This document shows, piece after piece, positions 33,071 to 43,549 of a DNA stretch of 64,000 nt (the first letter of the stretch is position 1; every line of letters starts with the position of its first letter). Source of the DNA: Rugalucina vietnamica (lineage: Eukaryota > Mollusca > Bivalvia > Lucinida > Lucinidae); assembly GCA_964017185.1 (NCBI GenBank), contig OZ024869.1, positions 67,798,315 to 67,862,314 of the forward strand, given 5' to 3'. The position numbers and the translations under genes are program-made. The notes below the pieces were generated by a model. That model saw only the letters and a program-made list of their open reading frames with translations. It had not been told where the DNA came from and did not search any database.

Positions 33071-33241
33071 TAGCTCGCCTGTCTTTTGAATATGTATATG
33101 AATCAAGTTGATCCTTTGCATGTTGGTAGGTGTTTGTGTGAAGTTTAATGCTGTACAATCACGACCTGCATAAATGACCTCCAGGTCATGGTCATGGTTC
33201 ATAGATTAATATAATGGCAAAGCAGAAGTCAGGCGAGCTAC
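33071..33241. mobile_element. Short MITE with TAGCTCGCCTG ends
   Basis: TAGCTCGCCTG at the left and CAGGCGAGCTA at the right are perfect inverted ends 170 bp apart. The interior holds 'gacctccaggtcatggtcatgg'-type half-site words. No coding. Confidence 0.7.
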
Positions 33242-33244
33242 GCT

Positions 33245-34615
33245 GTCCTGCGGCATCTCTTATTTCTTATAGGTGACAAAAGTCCAAAAGTTTTTTTTAT
33301 TTTTATTTTCCTTAAAACAACAATCACACTCTTGCGTTTGAGGCAGGCGTGCACCGGACGTATGGCGTGTGAGTCAGGCGTGTGCCGGATGTAAAAATGA
33401 ATGTCAACACGCTGAAAATTTAGGAGTACATTTCTGTTACGTCTCAGAAACGCCCAAACCATTATCTCAGAAACTGGGAACGCGCATACATGAAGGATGC
33501 ACTGACGTGCCTAATGCTTGCACCGAATGCGTTCAATGTGTGTTTAACGCACCTGTATAAGACAAACGTTTGAGATACGCAGGGTTTTTCAATTTTTAAG
33601 TATGCTTGTTTTAGGCATATAAGAATTTCATGGAATGTAAGCTGCACTTTGATTCGTTTCTGTTCAAGCATGATAAACCGTGGTAAATGTATGTTAAGAA
33701 GTTAGAGGTCAGTCAGAAAAAATACCATGTCAATTCAATAGCAGGTGTAAAACAGAAGTTGCCAAAAGAAGTGTATTAAGCTCTATGCAATGTCTCTGTC
33801 TGTGTCGCGCGTTCAATTTGTCAAGTTTGTTTATACGATCTACAGAAACGACATGTTATTTTTCTTACCCCTTACATGGCAAAAAAGCATGTAGCACGGG
33901 GTTGTTTGCTTTTATAGAATCAAATAAAAGTATAAGTTATCCCAAACTTTCATGAGAATGAAATTCTAATGTGTAATGAAAGGTTTGCAATGAAATGAAC
34001 TTGATGATGAGAGACAGAATTTCAAATCAGCAGATGGTAATAGCCTTTTTACTTTTCCTTAAGTATATAAAGTTATCATGTTGAATATTCGAGTATATTG
34101 TGCATAATATTCTCACATCGTGCTCGTTTAGTGCTCGGAACATACAGTGAAGAAAACAATAGCATCCCGCATGCACTAGCCAGACAAAATTCGCCAAATG
34201 TCGTTGACAATGGAGCGACTGATCAGTTCATTCGAACTTCCTCGATCAGTTAAGGAATACGGCATACAGTTATGTACGAAATTACAACATTATTAGAGAC
34301 AGATGGAAACGAAGAAAAGCAGTGAATAAAAAACAGTTGCCTTTGATGCTTTTGTTTCATAAAGTGTAACATAGGGTGTATAAAAATGTAAATTTTTATT
34401 TTTTGACAGTCCAACGGTTTTTTTTGGGAATGTCCCTAGTTCCAATAACGTCAGCGTCAGGTCACATTGGGCGTAACTTTTTTGCCTGACGCAGTAAAAT
34501 TCAGACAATCAGGGGCCTAATAAGTCTGTTTTCAGATCGAGGAGATACGACAAATACATGTACACAAATGTATCTCTGATAATAATACACGAAACATCAA
34601 TTTTTCAAATAGGTG
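33245..34615. other. Unassigned intron sequence
   Basis: A twofold 'ggcaggcgtgcaccgga / cgtatggcgtgtgagtcagg' repeat lies at 33335-33395. A 63-codon Cys-rich ORF (33369-33560) has irregular cysteines and no splice support. Nothing else assigned. Confidence 0.35.
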
Positions 34616-34619
34616 TTTT

Positions 34620-34770
34620 TTGTTGTTTTTTTTTTTTTCTTCTTCTTCTTTGTCGTTTTTGTATTTATGTCTAACGCCCCATTAAACAATTGTTCAGTTA
34701 TGTCGAGACGGAAGACCGCTTCCTGGGTATTAACCAATACTATAGAGAATTGACACGCTGCCCCTAGTAC
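34620..34770 (-). mobile_element. SINE 3' body and tail
   Basis: On the minus strand: 'aatacccaggaagcgg', then 'acataactgaacaattgttt', then GGGGCGTTAGACATAAATA and an A-rich end (T-rich here). Shares these blocks with 55590-55776 and 62531-62720. The tRNA head is missing. Confidence 0.6.
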
Positions 34771-35229
34771 GTTAAGTACGACATATATACTGAACAAAAT
34801 TGAAAACGCTACGTTTATTTTGTTTCAAGTTGTACATCGTGTGGAGGTTTAAAAATCAATGGTAATTTTTATAATACACCTGTTACACATCATTGGTAAT
34901 GCGACGCATACATGTACGTAAAAACTCGAGAACATTACGCTTAACAAATTTTGTTGTGACGGTCTGATTTGCCACAAAGATTGGTGGAATAACCATGACT
35001 GTTTATAAGACCACTTAGATTTAAGATGCTTGACACAACTTAACCTTAATTCAAAATATAGGGACTGCCAAAGAAAATACCACCTGTTATGGATGTTTTG
35101 CAATCAAATGAAACAAGGGGCAAATACTATGTGTAGTGTTTTCACATTTGTCAGTACTGATAAAATCGCGAAAATAATTATAAAATTTACAGTAATTCTC
35201 TGGCTTCACGGCCAAAAATGTAGAGTCAC

Positions 35230-35315
35230 TGAAGAGGCTTAAGTAGCCGAAACCGCGGTATGGCCCATCCCCTTTCTCATTAATATGTTCAGTGCTCTTT
35301 AAGGATCTCGGTTTT
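35230..35315. repeat. Dispersed repeat shared with 15.7 kb
   Basis: Reverse complement of 15690-15785 ('gaggcttaagtagccgaaac'). Confidence 0.7.
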
Positions 35316-35547
35316 ATATATTTTATTATATACCAAAATTCTAAAACAGGTAAGATTTGCTGACAATACGGATTCGCTTGCCAGTTTGGGCCTTTGAATG
35401 TGTATTATTATCATTTGGGTGAATCCATCTTAATTTTTAAAATTTTAAGGCGCGAATTTTTTTTTTATTTTCCGACTAAATTTCTTTTTTGAAAAGAGAA
35501 TGAATAAAAGAGTGAATAACAAAAAAAAAAAAAAAAAAAAACATTCG

Positions 35548-35619
35548 TCTGACATTGGGATTGAACCCACAACATGAGGATTGCGAAGAGAGTGTGCTAA
35601 CCATTAGACTAGAGAGACT
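35548..35619 (-). repeat. tRNA-like SINE head with poly-A neighbour
   Basis: On the minus strand, A-box-like CTAATGGTTAGCACA and B-box GGGTTCAATCCC at tRNA spacing. The acceptor stem is mispaired at several positions and a 23-base A run (plus strand) abuts it, so it is a tRNA-derived repeat or pseudogene. Confidence 0.6.
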
Positions 35620-35644
35620 GTTTTCTTTATTGTCATAACCTAAG

Positions 35645-37437
35645 ACAAATGTATATTCGATACCACGGGGACCCAACTGTTAATCGTGATTATTGATGCG
35701 ACGTGGAATGTTAATGCATGCTATTATGAAGTTTCGTATGCGTCGGCGAGTTCGTTACGAATGCGACGCTCCACATCCTCTGTCCTTGGACGGTAAGTAC
35801 CACATGTTTTGCTCTCGTGAAAATAAACAAAGCCGAGTCTACAAAATCGGTATCCACTATGATCTGCCAAAATCTTCTATGTTCCCACTTGAAGTCAATT
35901 GAAATTCTTACGGCACTTGTGTTTTTCAGCTAATGGTTTATAATGTTGACAGGTAGATACAAGATTGCCACGAAAACTCATTACATACTTAAAGTCCTTT
36001 TGTTTTTTTTCTAATTTTTGACCGTAAACTAAGAAGTATAAAACAGTCTTGTGGTGTCTTTATTGAAATATGTATCAAAATGGCTTTGTAAATGCACACT
36101 TATTTACTGAGCGTGAAAAACAGTAAGATAAGCATCTTTGGTATGCATCGTAGATTTTGTTAAAATTTAATATGCGACACAGAAATGCATCGTGGAAGAT
36201 TGAGACCGATGAATCAGTAAAATAAAATAGCAAATGTTACGATATGGAGACAGTGATGCATTTTCTTCAATTAATATTTTCTAGATACATGTCAAAGGGG
36301 TCAACCATGTTTTTATACTGTATTAACATTTGCGGAGGCTGGAGAAAGTTGTTTTAGCCTTAGGCCGAGGGTTCAAAGGGCTCCCGAAAGACTCTTCTAA
36401 TTGCAATAAAATAACTATAGTTGATCGCTGTTCTTGTACAACACACCATTCCCATGGATATCTGACTGACAACCGCACCTAAAATCCGCACAAATCCCTT
36501 TAATTCTTTTGTTTTCTCTCCCCCCCCCCCCGCCCCCCTCTTCCCCCGCTTATCAAAATGCATGGAGCCACCGATATTAAATGATCAAATAATACTTGGT
36601 TTAGCCTTAGTGGTCATTTAATGTTAGAAAACATAGTACTATGTCACTGATATGCCCGAAAATGATTTGCTGTTTCGAGGCAAGAAGTCATTCGAATGTT
36701 GACAAAGCTATATCAGAAAACCACTCTGTGACCTCATTCAAAATAAAGTGGCCCATGCTTTGAAGCTCGCTCAATGAAGTACATGTGTACAAGGAAAATA
36801 TACGTCATGCAATATTGCGCTTGATAAAGGCGCAAGTTATGCTTCTGCATTTACGTAAATAACTTCTATAAGAGCACAACAAAATGCTAATTCTTCCATG
36901 ACTCATTCTAGTAGTACGTACCTTCATCTTCGATGCATACAAAATACACTTATCTTACTGTTTTTCACGCTTAGTAGATAAATGTGCATTTACAAAGACA
37001 TTTTGATACATATTTCAATAAAGACACCACAAGACTGTTTTATACTTCTTAGTTTACGACCAAGAATTAGAAAAACAAAAGGACTTTAAGAATGTAATGT
37101 GTATTCGTGGCAATCTTGTATCTACCTGTCAACTTTATAAACCATTAGCTGAAAAACACAAGTGCCGTAAATATTCCAATTGACTTCAAGTGGGAATATA
37201 GAAGAATTTTGAAGATCATAGTGGACGCCGATTTTGTAAACTCGGCTTTGTTTATTTTCACGATAGCAAAACATGTGGTACTTACCGTCCAAGGACAGAG
37301 GATGTGGAACGTCGCATTCGTAACGAACTCGCCGACGCATACGAAACTTCATAATAGCATGCATTAACATTCCACGTCGCATCAATAATCACGATTAACA
37401 GTTGGGTTCCCGTGGATACACATTTGTGTAAAGTCAC
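35645..37437. mobile_element. Foldback element with ~510-bp inverted arms
   Basis: Left arm 35645-36155 and right arm 36928-37437 are inverse copies with few differences. Each arm holds the same ORF beginning MMRRGMLMHAIMKFRMRRR (plus strand at 35693, minus strand at 37385), 69 and 87 codons. The ORF has no recognised family, so its symmetry is explained by the inversion. The spacer of ~770 bp has a C tract at 36520. Confidence 0.88.
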
Positions 37438-37659
37438 ACAAACCGTACATTATTCCGTACAGTAAGTTTTAGTTACTACACTATAATAGTTTCAGTGTTA
37501 CTTGTACTAGTCTAGTAGCCAATCATAATTTAAGGAGCATTACAAAAACGCTTATCTTCAATAAGCACCCTTTGTAATGCATTCTTCAAGAATGACAAGG
37601 AAGGGCCAAGCTCGTTTGAGGTAACAAAAGCCAAATAACACACTGACTGTGGAAAAGAT

Positions 37660-38050
37660 TCACCACGAGGACCGAGGAAGTAACTAAATGTTATGAACCA
37701 CTGCAGAAGCTGAGGGTGAGGTTAGGTACCTGTAAAACCGGTTTAAGCCCGCCAGTAACTTTGTGTAACTGATCGTTCCAAGGCGATACTTCTGTGGTGG
37801 TTCTTTTTGTTTTATGTCTTGGTGTTTAAATTTTTTGTGCTGTTTGCGCCTTATGTATGTTTTCATATTTTTAGTTAAGTTAAGGTAACTGAGTGGCCAC
37901 CTATTGGGAAAATAGCTGCTCATTCGGCTTACGATATGTTTCATGGTATAAGTACCTGATTGTTAGTTTGGTTTTTTCCCACCTCGGTTTTTGGAGTGGG
38001 ACTCTTTTTCTGATTGCGCCTTTTCCTGATCTTTGCCTACTTGTACCTTT
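37660..38050 (+). mobile_element. Solo RT retroelement 3' tail, longest solo copy
   Basis: From 'gaggaccgaggaagtaacta' through 'ggttaggtacctgtaaaacc', 'aactgagtggccacctattg' to the end 'tttgcctacttgtaccttt'. Close match in reverse to 2789-3180. No RT codons. Confidence 0.82.
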
Positions 38051-38902
38051 CTACATGGATCATGTATACAAGCGATTACGGTGATAATTCTATGCTCGTA
38101 CAGATTTAATTCAGAATCAAATACATGTACGTCATCTGTAAAATATATAGAAATATATTTTAGAATGTCTTTTGACATGGTCCCGGGTCGTTTCGCCCTT
38201 GAGTTGTTTCGCCCCTGAGTCGTTTCGCCCGTGAGTCGTTTCGCCCGTGAGTCGTTTCGCCCCTATTTGGTGAGTCGTTTCGCCCTTATTTTTCTACCAT
38301 GCCCAAATGTACGATCTGATGTATTATTTGTTATTTATAACTTAATGATATGTCTTGGGCTGATCCTTCATAACTATCTTTGGGGTATATATACTAAAGG
38401 ACTTTGAAAACGCCTCACTATAAATTGGTTGCGATGATAATTATTTCTTTTAGAATACAGGATAACTCGGCAAAAATAATTTTAAACAGAAAATACAATT
38501 AGCCTGTAAAATGAAACGAAATGTGTGTAAAATGTGTGTAAAATAACTTTTGCGCTGTAATCGTATACATGTCTGTGTGTTTTGACCACTTTATGCTTGA
38601 AAGTATTTTTTTTATTTTTATTTATCTTTTTTAATTTTCTTGTGCGTAAGGTTGCACGCATATGCATCGGAGTCATGTTATATTCTTTTACCATTTAACA
38701 ATTCAAGAATGTCGACCATCGGTCACCGCCAAAGACAAAGCATTCAAACATCGCCTGTAATTGACAAACACGATTATTGTCACCTTACGTGTGATTAAAG
38801 GCGTAAACATATTAATGGATTATCGCATTAATCAATTAACTTGGACAAATATCACACTTCTGTTAATTATTTGATTAGTTTAGCTGACTGTCGAAATACC
38901 GC

Positions 38903-38903
<1 letters not shown>

Positions 38904-38990
<87 letters not shown>

Positions 38991-39085
38991 CCTTCCTTCC
39001 TTCCTTCCTTCCTTCCTTCCTTCCTTCCTTCCTTCCTTCCTTCCTTCCTTCCTTCCTTCCTTCCTTCCTTCTTACTTTCCTTCCT
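38904..39085 (+). repeat. (ATCT)n(CCTT)n microsatellite
   Basis: About 20 ATCT units followed by about 20 CCTT units. A 175-codon Ser/Leu/Phe/Pro-rich ORF is its translation. Confidence 0.97.
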
Positions 39086-39187
39086 TTATCTTTTTACAAC
39101 ATTAAAAGCCACAGGTGCAGAAGCGCTAAAATGTTTAAATAGATATTATATTAACAAGATACGTCAAGATACTCATTTTAACCAAAC

Positions 39188-39269
39188 CTACCTACCTACC
39201 TACCTACCTACCTACCTACCTATCAGCATCAATATCATCGACAATAGCAATATCAACAACAATGACTAC

Positions 39270-39333
<64 letters not shown>
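39188..39333 (+). repeat. (CCTA)n and (AAT)n microsatellites
   Basis: About eight CCTA units (39188-39222), then about 20 AAT units (39271-39332) ending at the element's right terminus. Confidence 0.97.
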
Positions 39334-39667
39334 GGCGAAACAACTCACGGGCGAAACGACCCACCTAATAAGGGCGAAACGACTCACCCATAAAACCAGG
39401 GCGAAACGACTCAGGGCGAAACGACCCGGCGAAACGACCCACGGGCGAAACGACATTGCATACAAAGTATCCAGCTTTATGTAACAAAGACCAGGTAAAG
39501 AATGCCTTAAAGCATCACATACCTTTTATCATGCTCTGACCAAACATAGTAATCAATGAACAATGAAAATCGATCACATTGAAGTTACAAAGACAATATG
39601 AAATATCAAATATGACATACATATGATAATCAAATATACATCTTTTTACATGAATGTGAATAACAAT

Positions 39668-40701
39668 AAACCTGTTAAATATACTACTCAAAGTTTGATA
39701 AGCATCAAAATTTTTTTTTTTTTGTTCACAGGACAAACTTGTAATCTAACACCCGAAACTTTGCTATGGATATGAAGCAGAACCATCACTGTGCAAACAT
39801 TCCCTCTTTTTTCGCGTTGCCTGCGAGCGTTTTTCGCAGACTTGCAGAAACGATGGAAACCCCCTGGAATTAAAGTTGCCATTGTTCATTGATTGTTGCC
39901 TACCCTATCCAATTCTGTCATTTACCCCTTCTTACTGGTTCATTCAACTGCAAAACTGTTTTGATAATCAAAATGTCGATACTTTTGTGTCTAAAATGCA
40001 CTTTTGGAAAATTTCAAAAATCTGTGAATTTTGGTTAAAAACACGATTTTTTACCCAATTTTTTTTTTCGCTTAAAACGTTGCCCTTTAGGCTGCGAGTA
40101 TGGAACAGAAAACCGATTTGAGCTACGGGCATTGGTTTAGATTTTACAGCGTTTTAAAACATTTGTCATTGGACTGAACGTTTTAAATTCTTAATGGAAA
40201 TTTGCATTATGTGATTAAAACATCTGACAACAAATTTAAAAAGAAACGCTGGTTTGAGCTAACCAGAGTGCGTATTCAAAAACGGTTTTCAGTTTCATGC
40301 TCGCCATGCAAAGGACAACATTTTAAGCGAAAAAATGTTTTTTGGTAAAAAATCGTGTTTTTAACCAAAAATCACAGATTTCTGAAATTTTCCAAAAGTG
40401 CATTTTAGACACAAAAGTATCGACATTTCGATTATCAAAACAGTTTTGCAGTTGAATGAGCCGGTAAGAGGGGATGAATGACAGAATTGGATAGGGTAGG
40501 CAGCAGTGACAACTTCAGTTTCAGGGGGTTTCCATTGTTCCTGCAAGTCTGCGAGGAGGGCTCGCAGGCAACGCGAAAAAAGGATGGAATATTTGCACGG
40601 TGATGGTGCTGCTATATACCTGTAGCAAAATTTCGTGTGTAAGATTTAATATGTCCTGTAATCAAAAATAAACTTTTGATGCTTATCAAAGTTTGAGTAG
40701 T
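39668..40701. mobile_element. Foldback element with ~430-bp inverted arms
   Basis: Arms 39668-40118 and 40275-40701 are inverse copies ('actcaaa(g/c)tttgataagcat', 'tttcgcgttgcctgcgag', 'gtcgatacttttgtgtctaa'). Loop is ~155 bp. Outside the arms, 39455-39510 and 40705-40790 are direct copies of the same flanking sequence. Confidence 0.87.
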
Positions 40702-40789
40702 ATATATAGAAATATATTTTAGAATTTTGACATAGTATACAAAGTATCCAACTACATATAACAAAGACCAGAAAATGAATGCATTGGAC

Positions 40790-41380
40790 ATACTGATGAA
40801 TATTGAGTTACATTCATATCTAAGGTAACCTGATTGGTTAACGGAATAACATTCAATCAGGGATAACAATATTGCCTGGCCAGGGTAATGCTAACGCCAA
40901 AACACATTTTTAAAAGACGCCCTGTTACACTTACAATAGTAGAATCACGTCATTAAAACATACCCATTTGGAGCAGTCCGATCAACAAATGCATATCAAT
41001 GTCAGAGGTGCATGTTAACAAAACCGGCAGGGTGAAAAAATCAGACTTGGACATTATTTCCATCAATTTTAGCACGGCTTCCTATGCGAAAAGGTTCGAA
41101 TAGAAGTGAAGTCAGAAAAAACAAACGCTGATATTTTATGCAAGCCTTTGAATAGTTCATAGTTTGACAGTTACCTTTAAGAGATATTTCATACTTTAAT
41201 CACTAATGTCCTGAATGGTCAAATCTCTCTTTTTGAAGTATGTCGTCCCAGGGTCCACGCATTCGGGTAATGCTAGAGGAGAGAAAGATCAAAGTTTATA
41301 CATGTATGTTTTCGCTTTCAAACAAAAACCAATATAATTATGAACCCTGTCCGATTATCAAGGTATACATGTCACTACTG
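40790..41380. other. Unassigned intron sequence
   Basis: No gene or repeat partner recognised. Confidence 0.4.
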
Positions 41381-41383
41381 AGA

Positions 41384-41853
41384 ATCACTTGGTATTGTAT
41401 ACATACATATACAAACCGATAATTTATCGGTGACGCACATTGCAATTGAGGCCGAAGATGAAGTTAGATTTTCGAGTTTCTCCTATAGCGTTTACTCTAT
41501 TGACCGACAGATACATGTAGGTGCAGGCAATGCAGAAATTGAGCATTTATGGAAAGAAAGTAACAGACGAAATACCGGTTATTTCGTTTTCGCAAACAAT
41601 GTTATTGTGATGGAAGTAATGAGGTTCATTTTTCTGAAGTGTTTGCAAAAACGAAATAACCTGGATTCCTTATGCCACTTTCATTTGCTAATTGTTCAAC
41701 TTCTGCATTGTCTGCACCTATCTTTCAGTCAATTGATTAAACGCTATACACTATTAGCCTAAGGGTAAAACTCGAAAATCTAACCTCAACTTCGGCCTCA
41801 ATTGTAGTGTGTGACACCGATCATTTATCGACTTGTATATGTATACAATATCA
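41384..41853. mobile_element. Compact foldback (hairpin) element, ~210-bp arms
   Basis: Arms 41384-41597 and 41641-41853 are inverse copies ('caattgaggccgaag(a/t)tga', 'ggttatttcgttttcgcaaa', 'tattgtatacat'). The loop is only ~43 bp, so the whole unit could form one long hairpin. ORFs crossing it are mirror artefacts. Confidence 0.87.
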
Positions 41854-41889
41854 CGTCGTTATCAGCTGTGCATATGCAGATCCATAATT

Positions 41890-41935
41890 CTGTTATGATC
41901 GTCGTAGACTCATGTCACAGATTTACCATTATTAA
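41890..41935. repeat. Half of the 'TAGACTCACGTCAC' palindrome family
   Basis: 'cgtcgtagactcatgtcacagatttacc' type block matches the ends of the small palindromic units at 43172-43530. Confidence 0.55.
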
Positions 41936-42002
41936 TCCAATATGTCAAATCACACCATTCATAATGTTAACGATAAATATGTAACGTGTGTCTACGATTA
42001 TT

Positions 42003-42026
42003 TCGGCTCGTCTCGACGAGCCGAAT
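42003..42026. repeat. Perfect short hairpin
   Basis: TTCGGCTCGT / ACGAGCCGAA arms separated by CTCG. Function unknown. Confidence 0.7.
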
Positions 42027-42344
42027 ATACGATAGGATTTTGGCTGGAAACCTACGAAAAATACCGAACACTCCGCATGACTACACAGGTTGGTTTCCGA
42101 TCTACACTAATTAGTCATCCGGTAAGCCGAAAACATGTGATGTTTTAAACGTTAGCAGTAATTGGTTTAATGAAATTCAGCCAATCATCATTTTTCTTTT
42201 AAGCAAAGTTCGGATGTAGACCATTTTGCGTATGCTGAGATCGGGGCCATAAGGGTCGACTAATTACCGAACAGGAAATCCAGGAAGCAGGTCATCTCTG
42301 CCTTTTTACTTTTCGGTCTTACCAAATCCACTCGGCCTTTTTTT

Positions 42345-42480
42345 CTTTTTTAATTCAATTCTATGTCCCTTTTAAGATAATTTCAGCTCATATAAGTGGG
42401 TGGAACGAAAACGGGAGGTCCACAAGAAAAACCATCTTGCAAACCGCAAGCAGAAGGTCTTGCACCGTGATCAAAGGGAC
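42345..42480 (-). mobile_element. SINE body, headless copy
   Basis: Matches the SINE at 63068-63290 ('tgtcccttttaagataattt', 'cgaaaacgggag', 'gaaaaacca', 'ccgcaagcagaa'). The tRNA head is missing. Confidence 0.65.
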
Positions 42481-42721
42481 CCCACTTTCACTGACACAAT
42501 TCACACCAAGTAAACCATGTACACGACTTCCATACATTGGACCGTGTCTGTTCGCCTCCAAAACACCTCTAATTTCTATAGCTATTTCATTGCAAGCAGT
42601 ACTGTGGCTTATGCCTACTTAATGACTGATTAGTGTGGGTCGGAAATCAACATATTTTTATCCCACTTGTCCATTATGTTTATGCACACAGAGCCGTTTC
42701 TAGCCTATAAAAGTGTAACGG

Positions 42722-42723
<2 letters not shown>

Positions 42724-42810
<87 letters not shown>
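42724..42810 (+). repeat. (CT)n(AC)n microsatellite
   Basis: About 18 CT units, 'ga', then about 24 AC units. Confidence 0.97.
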
Positions 42811-42811
<1 letters not shown>

Positions 42812-43009
42812 TTACTTTACGACTAATTCTCATGAGATCAGTGTGAGAGTAATCTTGAGCTCATGCACATCAAAATAAGACATTTGTTTTCTCATAAACC
42901 ACTAGCATACAAGTTTATTTGTTTAAAACATGAATAGATTTCGAAAACGGTGTGGTCATAATACAAAATGCTTATCGAGCCGCTTCTAGCTTTTTTAAAA
43001 GCTATCCTT

Positions 43010-43169
43010 GTAAGATAACTATAACCATAACGTAAACACGATGACGCAAGCATAATTATTGATGAACTAAGCTGTTATGGTAACGAAAAATCAATAAAAA
43101 ATTGTACCTCTAGACCATGGGTTACCGATGACTGCAATCACAGTGAAGATGTTGGAGTCTACTGTAATT
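43010..43169 (+). pseudogene. Decayed SRCR second-half exon
   Basis: From 43050 the frame reads SIIIDELSCYGNEKSIKNC, then RPWVTDDCNHSEDVGVYC, clearly related to the exon at 54565-54731 (SGSIIIDELRCSGYETSIVN). The 5' third is degraded: after the aligned acceptor (aaaag at 43010) the frame hits stops, and a shift is needed to reach the conserved part. The terminal VGVDC has become VGVYC. A gtatgt donor persists. It is isolated, with no first-half partner. Probably a relic of an earlier SRCR exon duplication. Confidence 0.78.
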
Positions 43170-43171
43170 GT

Positions 43172-43530
43172 ATGTATAAATGCCGTAGTAGACTCACGTC
43201 ACGGATTTACCGCTATAAGTATGTTATAACCGCTATAAGTATGCTATCAGTATGTTATAAGTATATAAATGAGTACACGCCTGTTTCTATTGGTCAAATA
43301 AGTCATTCTATTAATATATACAACGGCAAATCTGTGACGTGAATCTACTACGATCGTCCAGGATCTATATAGATCTCGGACGATCGTAGTAGACTTTCGT
43401 CACATATTTACCGTTATAAGTATGAATGACACGCCTGTCCCTAATGGTCAAATACATTCATTTCTTTCAAATGTATGACGGTAAACCTGTGACGTAGGTC
43501 TACTACGATCGTCTGGGATCTAAATAGACC
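43172..43530. mobile_element. Two adjacent small palindromic MITEs
   Basis: Units 43172-43355 and 43378-43518 each start GTAGTAGACT(C/T)(A/T)CGTCAC with a nearby TTTACCG(C/T)TATAAGTATG and end with the inverse GTGACGT(G/A)(A/G)(A/G)TCTACTAC. They are joined by a palindromic 'gatctatatagatc' linker. Confidence 0.75.
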
Positions 43531-43549
43531 TGTTGATATTGCAAGTGAA

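Larger units (their letters stand above)
38181..39452. mobile_element. TIR element with GTCGTTTCGCCC terminal repeats
   Basis: The left end has about six copies of GTGAGTCGTTTCGCCC-like words; the right end has about seven inverse copies (GGGCGAAACGACTCAC). Flanking sequences (38135-38180 and 39455-39510) are joined without an insert at 40700-40790, an empty paralogous site. The interior carries (ATCT)n, (CCTT)n, (CCTA)n and (AAT)n microsatellites. No transposase. Confidence 0.82.

Noticed and set aside
33369-33560. Cys-rich 63-codon ORF as a secreted peptide
   Set aside because: No signal peptide, irregular cysteines and a local short repeat; composition explains it.
35548-35619. Functional tRNA gene
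   Set aside because: A and B boxes are present, but the acceptor stem mispairs and an A/T-run neighbour marks a tRNA-derived SINE or pseudogene. The same applies to 32656, 55700, 62531 and 63215.
38841-39368. 175-codon ORF, Ser/Leu/Phe/Pro- and Asn-rich
   Set aside because: It is the direct translation of (ATCT)n, (CCTT)n, (CCTA)n and (AAT)n microsatellites.
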